From Phocoena phocoena (Eukaryota > Chordata > Mammalia > Artiodactyla > Phocoenidae): a DNA stretch of 64,000 bases. The stretch covers positions 48,341,158 through 48,405,157 of the forward strand of contig NC_089224.1 of NCBI RefSeq assembly GCF_963924675.1. Reading direction: 5' to 3'. The position numbers and the translations under genes were made by a program. Under the pieces are notes generated by a model. It made no database searches. It saw only the letters and a program-made list of their open reading frames with translations, and was not told where the DNA came from. Of this stretch, positions 10,511-23,385 are shown piece by piece. The number at the start of each line of letters is the position of its first letter. Position 1 is the first letter of the stretch.

Positions 10511-13500
10511 AATTAATCCACTTAAGATCAAGCACAAAGTTAGAATAATACACTCAAAACAAGAGACCAAGGGGCCTTTGTGAGTCAACCATAACTATTT
10601 TTAGGACGTCATTTTACTTATCTTCTGATTTTTGACCATGTTCTGGATAGTCCAGGCTATTCAGTATGTGATTCTCACATATATGGACACTTTTTCAAGG
10701 AATAACTTTCAAAGAATAACAGTGTTGCCTCCTATTTTCTTTCTTCTCTAGATAGGTTGTGGAAATGCTGGCCAATTCACTGGCATTCCTACATTAAAAC
10801 AGTTTGTTATTACGTAGGTTGAGTCTCTCTCTGGTGACTGCTCAGTTACTAAAGACTGCCTAAGCACCATACTTGGTCAGGACCAGGAGTTTGCTGTTAT
10901 GAAATTCCCGAGATACTAGGCAAAGTAAAAGTCGGAATCTTCCTTCTCTGACTCCTGAAAAACAGGAAGATTATGCTCTTAGGCTCTGTGCTGTTTGACT
11001 ACCAATGAAATATTTTGATATTGGTAGGTGAGGATTAAAAAGTCCTTGTAAAGGTTCTGTGTAGGAAATCCTTGCAAAATCCTACATAAATGAACAAAAT
11101 TGACATCTCCTTCACCATACCCACCAGTCTGTAACTTGTTTAAATTAGTTTCTTCTTCCAGGAATTAAAAGGTCAGATCCCTGTGCCTTCTTTGGTACCA
11201 TGGGTAGAGCTCATAGGCATCAAATTTAATGTGCATAACTCTTTTAGACCAAAGTTGCTATCAGACTTTACTTTTTTTTTTCTGAGCAGTTATTTGGAGA
11301 ACAAGAAATGTATGCAGTGGAATGAACTTTGGATTTCATTCAAAGAAAATCAAATGCTTGTCACTTCTGTCAGCATTTTTTACATTTAGGAGTTATTTGT
11401 TGGATGATGAAATAATCTCTCCCTCTTTTAGACAACACTGGGGAACAAGGCAACAGGGCAAGTTTATTCTAATTCCAAATCCTATCTGTAAAACAATATC
11501 TCTTATTTTAAATCACAGTTAAAATGGTTTTTTCCCTAGTCGTGGTATTTAATTACTTTGTGCTCATTAGAACTATAAAATTTAATTCCACAGTGCAAAT
11601 TCAAAATAGTAGAGACTTTAGCAGTACAAGAATCTTCAAAACTCAACTGGAACACTGAAATTATGTCCAAAGTCACCCAATCTGTAAATAAAACCTGGCT
11701 AATTCATTTTTATATGATTTACGGAATTTCGCACATAAGTTAGTACAGTGGAATAATCATTTGAGATATTAACTGATTTTTTTCATTCGCTCCACAAGAT
11801 ATGGGGGTCGCCATTAAACCCATGTAAAAGAGTATCAGACCACGACAGAACAAAGATGTTGAATTCCTGAGTTCTAAATTCAAATGCTGAAGTTCAGGTT
11901 AAAAATCCAATATTTGATAGTAGATGTGATCTAGTATACCATGTTTCCCCCATGCATCCTTCTCCTAACTACCTCCACGTGATGAGACCCTTCTATGGAA
12001 GCTGAGGAGGTAGAGTATGGAGAGAATTCAAGACAGTGAGACAAGTCTGGAAATTGGATGCCCTTCTCACCCACCAGAAAGAGTCTTGCTTGGGAAAAAG
12101 GGCAGCAAGTACCCCTACTTTCAGTGTGGGGATCTTACAGAAGAAAAGACGTTGCCCACTTTGTCTCAGAGGAAGGGGATGTCAGGCATCCGAGAAAAGT
12201 CCTCATGCCACCCTGGTGGCCAGAGTAGAAATGGTGGTATGACGTACAAATCGAGGAATGAAAGAGGCAACTCACATGTCCACACCCTCAACTCTGGTTT
12301 CATTTGGCTCTAGAGTAGCATCTAAAATATCCTATGGATTCCAGAGGGACTCAGGGATTATCAGAGAAAGGAAGTGGTGGTCTGTCTGCCAGAATGTTTA
12401 TCGTTGATAATGCTTAGTCAGATGGACAAGACCTGGACAGTTCCCACCAGGAATGTGATGGGTGAGGCTGCTCCTGGGCAGGGAGGTAGTAGCAAGGATC
12501 CAGAGCTCAGTCAGCACTGGCAGGAGGTCCAGGCTGCCTTTCCCTCCACCACAAGTTTTCTTTTGAGCGGCCATAAACCTCATCTATGCCAAGAACCTGA
12601 GTAACATCTTGAGTGAGAGGCCAGGTTAGAATCATATACCATGCACCTTTCGCCCCTTCTCTGTGGTGTTATTTATACCTGCTTCTCAGATAATGGGGAT
12701 GGGTGCGCATACAACAGACAAACAACTGTGCACCCAAATTACTAACTCAGACTAAATTTACCTGCAAGGGACTGAATTAACTTCCTGCATCAGACCAAAC
12801 AGAGTGGTGTGAGAAAAACTAAATCTGATTACAAAAAGAGCCGAAGTTACTCTTTTGCACACCTGAGTGTGGGACTCACATTTATACCCACCACATCTGT
12901 ATTTGAGTGGGCACAATTATAAATTCTGAAATACTTTTAAAAATGTGCCAGAACCATTCTATTTCTTTGGAGATAATGGATATCCCTTAAAGAAGCCAGG
13001 TAAAGAGTCTTACTGTCTTTCCATTAAAACCATCCTTTTATTATATCTCTGTTGAGATCATGTGTCCCTATATGAAATTAAGATATCTGAACAATTTTTG
13101 TCCTAATGTTTGCCCTAAGATACTCACAGAATAAGTCAAATGATGGTATGGAATCAGATATGCCATAAATACAAAAACATCCACTTTTCATAGTATAAGG
13201 CAGCACCCATCTAAAGAAAACACTCAGTCAAAGTTATACTTCTATGAATATGTAAATTTCCCCAAGTTTTGATGTGCTCAGCCCATCCATGTACCCTGAT
13301 TACATACAAAAGAGCTCCATGTACACACATTTTGAAAGAGAATATTTCTGCTCCAAGGTAGGACTGCCCAAGCTTTAAACTGCCTTAAAAAATAAATGTG
13401 AAAAAATAAATCTTCAGATTCACATGTATTGTTTAATTATAGCAATAAGAGTGCAATAAACATCTGTACCCTAAATGGTCAGAAAACTGCAAACAACTTC

Positions 13501-13549
13501 AATTTTAAAAGAAGATGCTATGCCTGTCAAAAGCAAACCATGCACTTAC
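10511..13549. other. Unique sequence, no gene recognised
   Basis: About 3 kb without a recognisable repeat or a supportable gene. The 12017-12604 part is less AT-rich and has several overlapping short frames, but none has good splice sites and they disagree between strands. Confidence 0.45.
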
Positions 13550-13568
13550 CAGGACCATAACGGATCAT
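13550..13568 (-). CDS. Possible 19-nt microexon
   Basis: Read on the minus strand, a strong acceptor (CACTTTTTTCTTCCAG) directly precedes ATGATCCGTTATGGTCCTG, which is followed by a near-consensus donor (GTAAGT). If read from phase 0 it would give M-I-R-Y-G-P and shift the phase by one. Two such good sites 19 bases apart are unusual, but an exon this short may also be a chance pairing or untranslated. No neighbouring exon confirms it. Confidence 0.25.
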
Positions 13569-13687
13569 CTGGAAGAAAAAAGTGAAAGAAATTTGTCTTA
13601 TTGTATCAGGTGAGGTTTGATAAAGGAAGTATGTGCTTTAAATATCTAATTAAAAGCAAGGCTGGCATAGCAGGTCACCTTCCTCAG

Positions 13688-13725
<38 letters not shown>

Positions 13726-13971
13726 ACGCACATGTGCATGTGGCTTGATAATTGATCTCATGTTCCTAATTACTCCAGGAGAGCATTTTAGTATGAAAAT
13801 GAATAAGGCAATCCTGAGACAGATGCCGTCCAGTCCTGCTTCATAAAATCACTTGAATAACTATCATCACATATAATTTTTATATTAAAAAAATCACAAA
13901 ATCCGTAAAAGATGATGACTCCTTCCTCCAAACCAGAGAGCTCACTTTTGACAGCAAGAGAAAGCCTTTCA
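13569..13971. other. Unique sequence around a TG array
   Basis: Apart from the microsatellite at 13689-13724 I see nothing. The 81-codon frame at 13601-13846 runs through the array (alternating Cys and Val) and is an artefact. Confidence 0.5.
13689..13724. repeat. (TG)n microsatellite, 18 units
   Basis: A perfect dinucleotide run, followed by an imperfect alternating purine-pyrimidine tail GCACGCACATGTGCATG. Together they form a potential Z-DNA segment. Confidence 0.97.
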
Positions 13972-14115
13972 ATGTAGTGTAGCAGTTAAGAGGATGGAGC
14001 ATGGACCCAGACGACTGGATCTGAAACAAGGCTCTACTCCATACAAAGGGTGTGACCTTGGCAAGTTAGTTAACCAACAGGGGCCTCAGTTTTCTCATAA
14101 GATTATCTTGGTATT
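13972..14115 (+). repeat. MIR SINE fragment
   Basis: GTGTAGCAGTTAAGAGGATGG, TGACCTTGGCAAGTTAGTTAA and CCTCAGTTTTCTCATAAGA follow the MIR consensus in order. Confidence 0.75.
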
Positions 14116-14446
14116 ATCTAAAATGTTTGCTATTATGATTCTCATATACATAACAAACAGAGCCAGTATCTGAGAGATGATAAATGTTTGCTGTCGCTAT
14201 ACTCATAGCCATCACCATCAGCACCAAATGCTCCACAGTTCAGCCAGTTATCCTGTATTTTCCTTCCACTACAGCACCAGGCAGAGAGTCCTGGTGTGGG
14301 GGGCAGCTGTCCTTACAGAAAAGAGAACCACTGAGAGAGACATGCTGTGATAGCCTTTGCTGTCTCTTTTGAGCTACCCTCCTTACATTCTGGGAAATAC
14401 AGGTTTTTACCTCTGTGTCCTCTCCTCTTAGATTGAAACTTATAGA

Positions 14447-14585
14447 CTACAAATTTTTGTAATTGAGTTGTAACGCATGTACTATAAAATTCACCATTTT
14501 AAAGTATACAGTTCAGTGGTTCTTAGTATTTTGTGCAACCATCACCACTAATGCCAAAACAATTTAATCACTGTCCAAAATACAA
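14447..14585 (-). mobile_element. Old L1 3' end fragment
   Basis: TAAAATTCACCATTTTAAAG, TATACAGTTCAGTGGTTCTTAG and GTGCAACCATCACCACTA match the 3' end region of old mammalian L1 (L1M type), in antisense. It is heavily truncated. Confidence 0.7.
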
Positions 14586-14689
14586 AAGCCACTGGGAAAT
14601 GAATTTCGCATTCAGTATGCTAACTGTGGTAATTTATTACAATTATTGTTTCACCTAGTATCTCACTGTGGGTGAAAATCTTAGCTGCT

Positions 14690-15060
14690 CACTTCAGAAT
14701 TTATTGTCCCTTCTTCCTTAAACTTCCTTAAAACATGGCTGCACCGTGTAAAGACTGCATGGCTCAGATTCCCCTGCACCTAGGCATGGCTCGGTAACTA
14801 AGCCCTTACCAGTGAGCTATTAAAGGAAATACTAAGTGGCAGCTTCTGGGAAAGCCCTTGTGAGCCCGCTGGTTTATGCCTTTTTCTTCATTAGCACCTT
14901 ATTGTTTGTCCCTTCCTCCCTCTCATTGCCTAGAATGAGCATAATGGCAAGAGCTCTGGTAGCCATTTAGCATCACAACGTACCCAACACAAGGGGAGTC
15001 AGAGGCTAGAAGGATTTAGGAGAAAAATAGAATGAGCCTGGGTCCCTAGTACCTTTGATC
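14690..15060 (+). mobile_element. Possible old LTR-like repeat
   Basis: The order CAGATTCCCCTGCACCTAGGC, CTTCTGGGAAAGCCC, ATTGCCTAGAATGAGCATAATGGC and GAGCCTGGGTCCCTAG resembles a common mammalian LTR-like repeat. I could not settle the family. Confidence 0.4.
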
Positions 15061-15814
15061 ACAATGGATCTGAAATTTCTCTCTCTAGAAAACCTCTCTT
15101 ATATAAGAGAGAAGCAAATATCTCTATTTGGGGAGCTTCCAGTCACATACAGTAAATTTGCTACTAAATGACACAACCTTTTAGCCATATTCCCATCAGG
15201 GTCATACATTTTGAGGTGCCAAGAAGGTAGAGTACTTAAAAAGCTAAAGGCAAGCTTTTTTGCTCTTCATAAGAATTATACCAAATTGGAATTCAGCACA
15301 GGACACCGTAGTTTTCAGCAACTTCTTTAGCTTAGCGTCCTGTATATATTCTCCATACACTCACTAATTCATACTTTGGGGCCTGTGTAATACATGAAGA
15401 TCAATAGTCCCCATAGAAACTTGGAATACTAACCAACAATGGTTAAGTAGTCCACTAAACTGTACTTTCAAACTGGAGGCAAGCAGGCGTTCGAACATAC
15501 ATAATCCACACGTGAACCCATTGAAGGGCAATGGAGAATGCAAAGCCACAACTCTATGTGGGAATCTAACTGAAAACTACAGTAAAATAAGGTCCACCTG
15601 AAATGCTGTATTTTCAGCAGCTCCTTTGAATCTGCTTCATATATGTATAATCAGGTTCAACGTTTAAAAAAATAAATCAAGTGCTATTTTGAAGACTTTC
15701 TTATTAAAAGGATGAGGTATCCTAAAGTGATACCTATAATCTAAGCATTCTGCCATTACTCTGGTGAGCTTACCTAAAAACAAAACATTTCAACAGAATT
15801 AAAATGTCACTGTT
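15061..15814. other. Unique sequence
   Basis: Nothing recognisable. The minus-strand frame at 15364-15549 has no splice support. Confidence 0.45.
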
Positions 15815-15920
15815 CCAAACTCCTAGAGAGTCAGGACATTTCAACTTATCTTTATATTCCCTGGTAGCACCTAGACTAGTGTTTTGAATGTAGTAGGTGC
15901 TGAGATGAATCAGTATTCTT
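15815..15920 (+). repeat. L2 3' end fragment
   Basis: AACTCCTAGAGAGTCAGGACATTT through TTCCCTGGTAGCACCTAGAC to TAGTAGGTGCTGAGATGAAT follows the L2 3' end consensus. Confidence 0.65.
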
Positions 15921-15954
15921 TATGTGTACATTGTTTTATGATCATTTAAGTAAC

Positions 15955-16135
15955 AGATCAGTTTTGAGACCTTGGCTAAATTCCTTTTCTTTTTCATTTC
16001 TTCATCTGTTGGGGGTGGGTAGGGATCACCCTCTTCCTAGGATTAATGAGATATGTATGCAAAGTGCCTTAGGCAGCACCTGGTGCAGAAGAGGTAGACA
16101 ATAAATGATAGCTGGTATTCCCACTACTGCAGTTA
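15955..16135 (+). repeat. MIR SINE fragment
   Basis: The segment GAGACCTTGGCTAAATTCC, TTTCTTCATCTGTTGG, GGATTAATGAGATATGTATGC and AGACAATAAATGATAGCTGG matches the CORE and 3' part of MIR. Confidence 0.7.
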
Positions 16136-17254
16136 TTGATATTTTCATTGTTATTATATCATTATTACTCTGCTTAAAATTCTATTCTGTGTGCTGGACA
16201 AAGTAATGTAAAACATAGTCCTTGCTTGAAAGATTTCCAGGGCAGATGGTCTGTATGCACGAAAAGATAAATGAGGACGTAAAGTAGGAGAGATGCTACA
16301 ACAAATGGACAACGTTCCTGGAACAGGATCCCAGAATTCATTCCTAGTCTGATTTTTTGACTCCCTTGTGCCCCACTGCACTTCTGGCCAAACCCTCACT
16401 TCCCTTTTTCCCCTCGTCCCTTCTTAGTTCCTCCACCATAAGCTAATCTCTGAGATCTCACGATTTCCTGCTTCTTTTCCCAGACTTGCACTCAGACTCC
16501 CCTCTTGGCAGATCATCCCTTCAGATTAAGAGTCTAGTAATGGACTGCCCTGAAGCTTGAGCCAAGGACTCTCCACATCTTTATAGAGTCCTTTGGGCAG
16601 CCTGAGAAGGCAGGGCACTGGCTGGTTTCATGAGCTAGGACAGTGAGTGCTATAGGAGAGTTCAGAGGGAATGCTTCCTGGAGAAGGGGAGAGTAGGGTT
16701 GGGTTAATAAAGGAAGGTCTAGTGAAAAGGGGAGGAGGACATTCTAGGTAAAAGATGTCCTGTGAGCAAAACACTGAACTGATCATTTGATACAGGAACA
16801 AAGTGTGGTCTGAACAAGCTGGAGTGAAGAAAATCTAAGTGGATGTCATCAGAAACAAGGTTAGAGTTAAGCAGGGGCCACACGGAAGAGTTTTGACATT
16901 AAACTGTGTTTGAGGACCTTGACTTTCCCCAAAGAGATAATTAGCTTTGACATACAAGTACACATTGTGTGAAGGGCAAAGTGGAGCTTTAGGAATATTA
17001 TGTTGTTAAAGGTACATGGAGAATGAATGGCAGCCAGTTGTTTGTAAAGAACTGGAAGGAAAGCGAGTCTACTGTAGGTGGGAAGACCGGACTCCAGAAA
17101 CACATAATTGGTTTTGGCATAAAAAATGACTTGAGTAGAGATCAAAAGAGGTTCATCAAACAGCAACTGTAAGGAATTTGAAGTTTCCATTAAGTATCTA
17201 ATTTGAAACACAGTATCCAAGGCTGCAGAATCATTCAGAACATGTTTATTTTAA
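16136..17254. other. Mostly unclassified, partly L2-like sequence
   Basis: 16560-16930 resembles the same old repeat as 30420-31185 (purine-rich, motifs such as GCAGGGGCCACACGGAAGAG and TTTTGACATTAAACTG). The 117-codon minus-strand frame at 16867-17220 ends in this repeat and has no coding support. Confidence 0.35.
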
Positions 17255-17712
17255 AGGTCACGAAGAACTAAATAATGCCATTTGCAGCAACATGAATACA
17301 ACCAGAGATTATCATACCGAGTGAAGTAAGTCAGAAAGAGAAAGACAAACACCATATGATATCACTTATATGTGGAATCTAAAATATGACACAAATGAAT
17401 CTATCTATGAAACAGAAACATAATCATGGACATAGAGAACAGACTGGTGATTGCCAAGGGGGAGGGAATTAAGGGAGGGATGGAGTGGGAGGTTGGGGTT
17501 AGCAGATGTAAGCTTCTATATACAGAATGGATAAACAACAAGATTCTACTGTATGGCACAGAGAACTATATTCAATATCCTCTGATAAACCATAATGGAA
17601 AAGAATATAAAAAAAGAATATGTATAATAGCTGAATCAGTTTGCCATACAGCAGTAATTAACACAACATTGTAATCGACTATACTTCAGTAAAAAATAAG
17701 TAAATAAAATAA
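17255..17712 (+). mobile_element. L1 3' end, 5'-truncated
   Basis: Starts near AAATAATGCCATTTGCAGCA. It contains GTGAAGTAAGTCAGAAAGAG, CATATGATATCACTTATATG, the G-rich run at about 17458-17475 and TTCTACTGTATGGCACAGAG, and ends in the A-rich tail AAAAAATAAGTAAATAAAAT. These are the 3' UTR and end of artiodactyl-type L1. The short frame at 17426-17674 belongs to it. Confidence 0.9.
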
Positions 17713-18049
17713 ATGTCAGGAAAACAAGGTTCAGAAAGTACATGACTTGCCTGAAGTCTCACAGCCAGTTGGAAATAAAACCTCAACCCAACAAAACAAC
17801 CACTCCTCAAGTTTTGTCTCTATAAGCGACACTTATACATCAAATTCCACATTTTTAGTTTTGGTAAAACAATTTAATTGTAGATAATGATATTTTCTTT
17901 TAGCAAAAGTTACATATATATACTTAAGTAATACAGACCTTTATTCTTTCTTTTAGTAGTCATTCTCCTGTTTGTAAACATAAAGTTAAAATCAAATAAG
18001 ACAACACAAAGGAAAACTAAAATGTGCTCCTTTTCAAAACTTTTCACTG

Positions 18050-18720
18050 AGTAATTACGCTGCTTTTTAATTGAAGTATAGCTGCTGTACAATATTATAT
18101 AAGCCATAGGTGTACAATATAGGAATTCACAATTTTTAAAAGTTTTACTCCATTTATAGTTATTGTAAAATATTGGCTATATCCCACATGTTGTACAATC
18201 TATCCTTATAGCTTATTTTATACCTAATAGTTTGTACCTCTTAATTCCCTACCCCTATATTGTCCCCCCTCCTTCCCTCTCCCCATTGGTAACCACTACT
18301 TTGTTCTTTATATCTGTGAGTCTGCTTCTTTTTTATGTTCAGTAGTTTGTTGTATTTTTTAGATTCCACATATTAGTGATATCACACAGTATTTGTCTTT
18401 CTCTGTCTGACTTATTTCACTTAGCATAATGCCCTTCAAGTCTGTCCACATTGCTGCCAATGGCAAAATTTCATTCTTTTTTATGGCTGAGTATTATGCC
18501 ATTGTATATATATACCACATCTTCTTTATCCATTCATCTGTTGATGGACATTTAGGTTGCTTCCATGTCCTGGCTATTGTAAATAGTGCTGCAATGAACA
18601 TTGGGGTGCATGTATCTTTTCAAATTAGTGTTTTTGTTTTTTCGAATATATACCCAGGAGTGGAATTGCGGGGTCATATAGTAGTTCTATATGGTTCTCT
18701 TTTCAGCTTTTTAAACAAAA
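18050..18720 (-). mobile_element. L1 3' end, 5'-truncated, antisense
   Basis: Starts with TTTTTAATTGAAGTATAGCTG (reverse of the 3' end) and continues through TCTGTGAGTCTGCTTC, ATTTCACTTAGCATAATGCC, CATTCATCTGTTGATGGACA and GGAGTGGAATTGCGGGGTCA. The 109-codon plus-strand frame at 18429-18758 is the antisense of this L1 and not a gene. Confidence 0.9.
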
Positions 18721-18735
18721 ATATGACGTTATTCT

Positions 18736-20479
18736 TCTTACCTAAAAATTACTATTAACAAAGGCAAAATGGTATATGGAATTTTAAAATCAACATTTAG
18801 AGATTACATCTAATCAATAATATCATGCTAGTAAATAATGTTGTTTTAATGATTTGCTTCAATTGTCCAACTAATTAAAATCTGTTTAAAAGCCTACATT
18901 TCTACCTACCCTGAAACAGAATCTACTCTAAAAAAATCCCACATCTCTCCATATTAGAAAAATTTAAAAATAACCTCTAAGAGGATGTGCTACATCAAAG
19001 GGACATCTTGCCCCTACCCACAACCCACAGTATCCTCTCATATTTTCTTAAATTCGGGTGAAAGAATTTGGACTCTTAGTCATATGATTCCATTAGGCTG
19101 TCCTCTAACCTCTCAGAAAGTTCTCAGCACCTCTCTATGCAGATATCTGGCCAAATGACCTTGTCCAGCTGCCAGAGGAGTCAGTAACCATTCCTCTCTA
19201 GTTGCCTTCAACTACTGATGGACCTCCATGCAAAACTAAGTCATAAATGGCATGTTAAAGATAGGCATTTAAACTCATCACATGGGCTGATAGTTTGAGC
19301 ACTACCTTATAAACAACTAAGGAACTCCTTCGAAAGTGATTTGTCTTTCCATGAGATAAATTAGCTCTTTATATTAAGGAAGCAATAAATTATTCTTTGG
19401 TGCCCCAAGTGATATTCTGAGGTGTAATTTAAATCACAGCCCATAGAGTTAGTTTAAGCTTATTAGGAAAGTTCCAAAGTTGAGCAGCAAATAGTCAGCT
19501 CCTCACATTTTTAACTTTTACTAGAGGTATTTATTTCAAAGTGTGCTAGTTTACTTTAGGATAACTATAAGTGGAGACTACCTCAGGAATTTGAATACTA
19601 GCTTAGAGGAATAAAGTTGAATTCATGCCTAGAATAGTTTATTAAATATTGAAATTTCACCATTCTGGCAAAGTTTTTTGGAGAAGGGCCTTACAGTATG
19701 AAACCTGAAAATGTGCTCAAAAAGAGTCCTAAAATTCACATGTGTTATTTATGTATTTCTAAGTGATGTTAAAATTTTTAAAGAGAATTATGTTTTTTAT
19801 TTGAGAGGTTGTTTGATCTTAAAAATCTGCTGGCATGGGAGTTAGGATTTTTAGTGTTTCACATTTTATTACTTTCGGTGCCTTTTAGATAATTAATCTT
19901 GTTATCTATTTGTTGTTTGGAGTTAACGACAGAATCCTAGCAAATGGAGGAATTCTCAGCAGCTAGGAACTGTATAAGCTGTACGTAAATTAGAACTGGA
20001 TATAGAAAAAAAACTTTTTTTCTTAAGTGATAATGGTTTTTTCAGTTAATTCCAAAGGTCAAGTGTGAAAAAGTAGTCCCTCTCCTTAAATACTGAGATT
20101 CATCATCTTGACATTATTTACCAGAGTTGCAGTTCATGAACTGATAGGAGGTCCCATGATCTTATGGTCTGTTGTCCTACATTTGACTACTCCTTAATTA
20201 TATTGTGAGGCAAAAATGTGAATAGCGTATATATTAAATCTTGGGCACTGAGGTTTGTCATTTTATGCCTCAAAGATTTGTCAGTTCAACCACTGCTAAT
20301 AAAAACAGCATTTCTTTTGTGCTGATTACTTGCCAAATATTATCCTGAAAGTTTTATTATGCATGTATTTAAAGACACTCGAACCATAAAAACTGCAATG
20401 AATAATAAAGTAAACTGTTCTGTAAACCAATAGCCATTTAAACATATATTACCATTTACCATATATTTTTAAATAAAAT
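18736..20479. other. Unique AT-rich sequence
   Basis: No gene, RNA or repeat that I can name over about 1.7 kb. Confidence 0.5.
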
Positions 20480-21480
20480 ATTATAGACATTATAAACTTA
20501 AAGTGAACAATGCACACCGTCCCAATCCAATTCCCCTTCTTTTCTCTCTGTCCAGAGGGCAACCAACGTTACAAGGTTGCAGCATATTCTTCCCACCTCT
20601 GCTTTTATATATAAACATTTTCTCTAAATAATATCTAATAAATAGTCATGTGATATTAAAATTGATATGAATGGTATCATATTACACAGTGGTATCATCT
20701 TCCCCCTCAACATTTTATTTTTGATATTTATACTAATGCATGTCAATCTAGTTATCCATTTGAATTGCTTTGATAGCATTTTATTATAAGAATAAATCAC
20801 AAGTTATTTATCCATTTACCTTCAGATGGATATTTAAGATTTTCTATCAACTTTAGGCTATAACATTCAATACCGCATTAAACATATATGTAAGTGTTTC
20901 TCCAGAGTAGATTCCTAAAGGGAAATTGGTGAGATGGAGCACATGCTCATATTCAACTTTAGAGACATTGGAAAGTTATTCTTTGAAGCAGTAAGACCAA
21001 TTTACACCCCAACAGCAAAATAGGAGTATTTCTAATTACTTATTCCTCACTGACACTGCCTTTGTCAGTTCTTTTAATTTTTTGCCAATCTGATGGGCAT
21101 CAAATGCCATGTCCTTGTTATTTTACATTGTAAATCCCTGAATATTAGTAAGATTGAACATATCTTTAATGAGTATTAGCTATCCATGTCTCTTTCTGAT
21201 GACTTCCCCCCCACCCACTGGACTGTTTGTCTTTTTAAACATAATTTCTAGGAGTTCTTTATATATTATAGATATTATTTTTTGCCAGTTATATACATTG
21301 CAAAAAATGTCTTCCAGCTTGTATCTTATCTTTTTACTTTTTGAAGTTTTTAGACATTAAATATTTAATGATATATTAAATTTTAATGTAAGTTAAAGCG
21401 TCAATATTTTCCTTTACAGGTTGGGCTCTTTACATCTTAAGAGAATCTTCCCAACTGTGAGGTCATAAACAAATTCTTCT
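20480..21480 (-). mobile_element. Old L1 (L1M-type) 3' region
   Basis: In antisense it carries the old L1 3' sequence in order: AAGTGAACAATGCACACC, TTGTTTATCCATTTACCTTCAG-like segments, AATTGGTGAGATGGAGCACATG, TTACACCCCAACAGCAAAATAG, TTTGCCAATCTGATGGGC, TTCTAGGAGTTCTTTATATAT and TTTGCCAGTTATATACATTGC. It is strongly diverged. Confidence 0.75.
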
Positions 21481-21481
21481 C

Positions 21482-21672
21482 TTTTTTTTTTAATTTTTTA
21501 ATTTAATTTTATTTATTTTTTTATAGAACAGATTCTTATTGGTTATCCATTTTATGCATATTAGTGTATATACGTCAATCCTAATCTCCCAATTCATCAC
21601 ACACACACACACACACACCATTTTCCCCCCTTGGGGTCCATACTTTTGTTCTCTAAATCTGTGTCTCTATTT
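21482..21672 (-). mobile_element. L1 3' end fragment with internal CA repeat
   Basis: After a T-rich run comes TTATAGAACAGATTCTTATTG, TTAGTGTATATACGTCAATC, then CTCCCAATTCATC(AC)n and GTGTCTCTATTTCTGCCCTG. This is the usual L1 3' UTR order. The CA run (about 21598-21618) is an expansion within the element. It inserted next to the older L1 on its left. Confidence 0.85.
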
Positions 21673-23043
21673 CTGCCCTGCAGAAAAGCTGAAAACTAAA
21701 AAGTTTTTCAAATGCAATGTCAAAGTCAATTCATGCCAGAAAACCCTAGCTGAGGAGGAGTTGAGGAAGTGACATTTAAAGTTCAAAAATGACCCCCCAA
21801 AATTAAGCTTTTAGGTGAAACAGTTCCACAAACAAGTTGTAAGTAAGGCTGTTCTGGTTTTCAAAAGTTATTTGAAAGGATAAAGAAAGAATATAAGCAA
21901 AGAAAAATTAAACACCTAAAAAGAGGAAGGCAATAATTTTACCCAGAAGTATGACAAGGTGTTTCCCACAGTCAATGCTACCTCTGTCCAAAATGTTAGA
22001 CATATTGGGGATAAATTTGTTACTTCCACAGCTATAAATTTCTAGTAGGCAAACATCCCCAAATTCACATACCCTGGCTTGAAAGGACCATATGTAAAAT
22101 AATCCCAAACAGTTTAACACCTCATTAAAAACTGAAGTCTTTCATACCATTTTAGCAATAATCACTTTGTATTTAGGATTTTCATTTATAAGACTCTTTT
22201 CATGCATAGTCTGTGATGGAATCCTGTAAATGTTTTCAATATAAAAATGTTAACCATAGGGCAATAGAGAATAGTCATGGTGCGCTTTTTCCATCAACAG
22301 ACACTTAACACAACTAAGCATTTATCATATGCAAGAGCAGGGGAAGATGCTAAGGAGGTGAGAATCTACATGGATCCTGGCCTCAAGGAACAGAGCTACT
22401 AATCTGGTAAGGGAGGTAAAATATGTGCATAAATGTCATTGGGCTACTAGGGAGGATCTACGTGAAAGCAGGTACAAGTGTACAGATAATGTTGCACAAC
22501 CATTTTTCCTCTCTCACCCACCTGCCTTTGAGAAGTGGTTTTTGTGACCCATACCAGGAAATTTTCTCGTTCATGACTCTACCATTCTGCCTCCTCCCAA
22601 TGTAGCAGAAACATACAAAAGAGGCACAAAAGGAATTTCACTTTTCTGGCTATGAATACAAGTAACAACTCACGTTTGAACTCTTTCCTTTAGACAAACA
22701 CAGAGATTATGGTGATTCATCTTTTCATGTCTATTTGGAAAATAAAGTGACACTTTAAAAGTTTTATAGCCTGTAGGCCAAATGAAGTTCTCAGATAGAG
22801 AGACACACCCTCCAAAGAAACTGTTAGAATGTCATAAACTTATTAGAAGGCTGAACTACCTCTGGTATTCAGGAAGCTTTGCTCTTTCCTTTTCCCTCAC
22901 ATTTTCTTGTACAGCTCCAGGTCTGACTCTCTGTGTTGGTGGTAATTTCTCTCTTGGCTTAAATGCTTCCACCCACTCAATTACTTGCAACCTCAGTAGG
23001 TTTGAGAAAATTCTGCAGCATTAAAGATTTTTGTTTTCTTTTT
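21673..23043. other. Mostly unique; one ancient repeat fragment
   Basis: About 22290-22460 resembles an ancient L2/MIR-age fragment (AAGCATTTATCATATGCAAGAG, CTGGCCTCAAGGAACAGAGC, TCTGGTAAGGGAGG). I see no supportable gene. The 80-codon frame at 22782-23024 is unsupported. Confidence 0.4.
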
Positions 23044-23385
23044 AAATAAGTTTATTTATTTATTATTTTTGGCTGCATTGGGTCTTTGTTGCTGCGCACA
23101 GGCTTTCTCTAGTTGCGGCGAGCAGGGGCTACCCTTCGTTGCGCAGACTCCTCATTGTGGTGGCTTCTCTTGTTGCGGAGCATGGGCTCTAGGTGTGTGG
23201 GCTTCAGTAGTTGCAGCACGCAGGCTCAGTAGTTGCGGCTCGCGGGCTCTGGAGCCAGGCTCAGTAGTTGTGGTGCATGGGCTTAGTTGCTCCGCAACAT
23301 GTGGGATCTCCCCAGACCAGGGCTTGAACCCATGTCCCCTGCATTGGCAGGCGGATGCTTAACCACTGCACTACCAGGGAAGCCC
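23044..23385 (-). mobile_element. CHR-type SINE, long form, antisense
   Basis: Reverse complement of the long form: it starts with the TTTATTTATT tail, then GGCTGCATTGGGTCTTTGTTG, several AGTAGTTG units, the B box as GGGCTTGAACC and CACTGCACTACCAGGGAAGC. The B box has GGTTCAAGCCC rather than GGTTCGAGCCC, a CpG decay. No clear TSD was found beyond a weak CAGCAT match, so it is probably older than the short copies. The frames at 23069-23495 derive from it. Confidence 0.9.

Noticed and set aside
12200..12220. CTCF-like GCCACCCTGGTGGCC
   Set aside because: One extra base in the core disrupts the consensus spacing.
18429..18758. 109-codon plus-strand frame with hydrophobic stretches
   Set aside because: Antisense L1 3' UTR. 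Similar frames appear in other L1 3' ends here (44773-45082).
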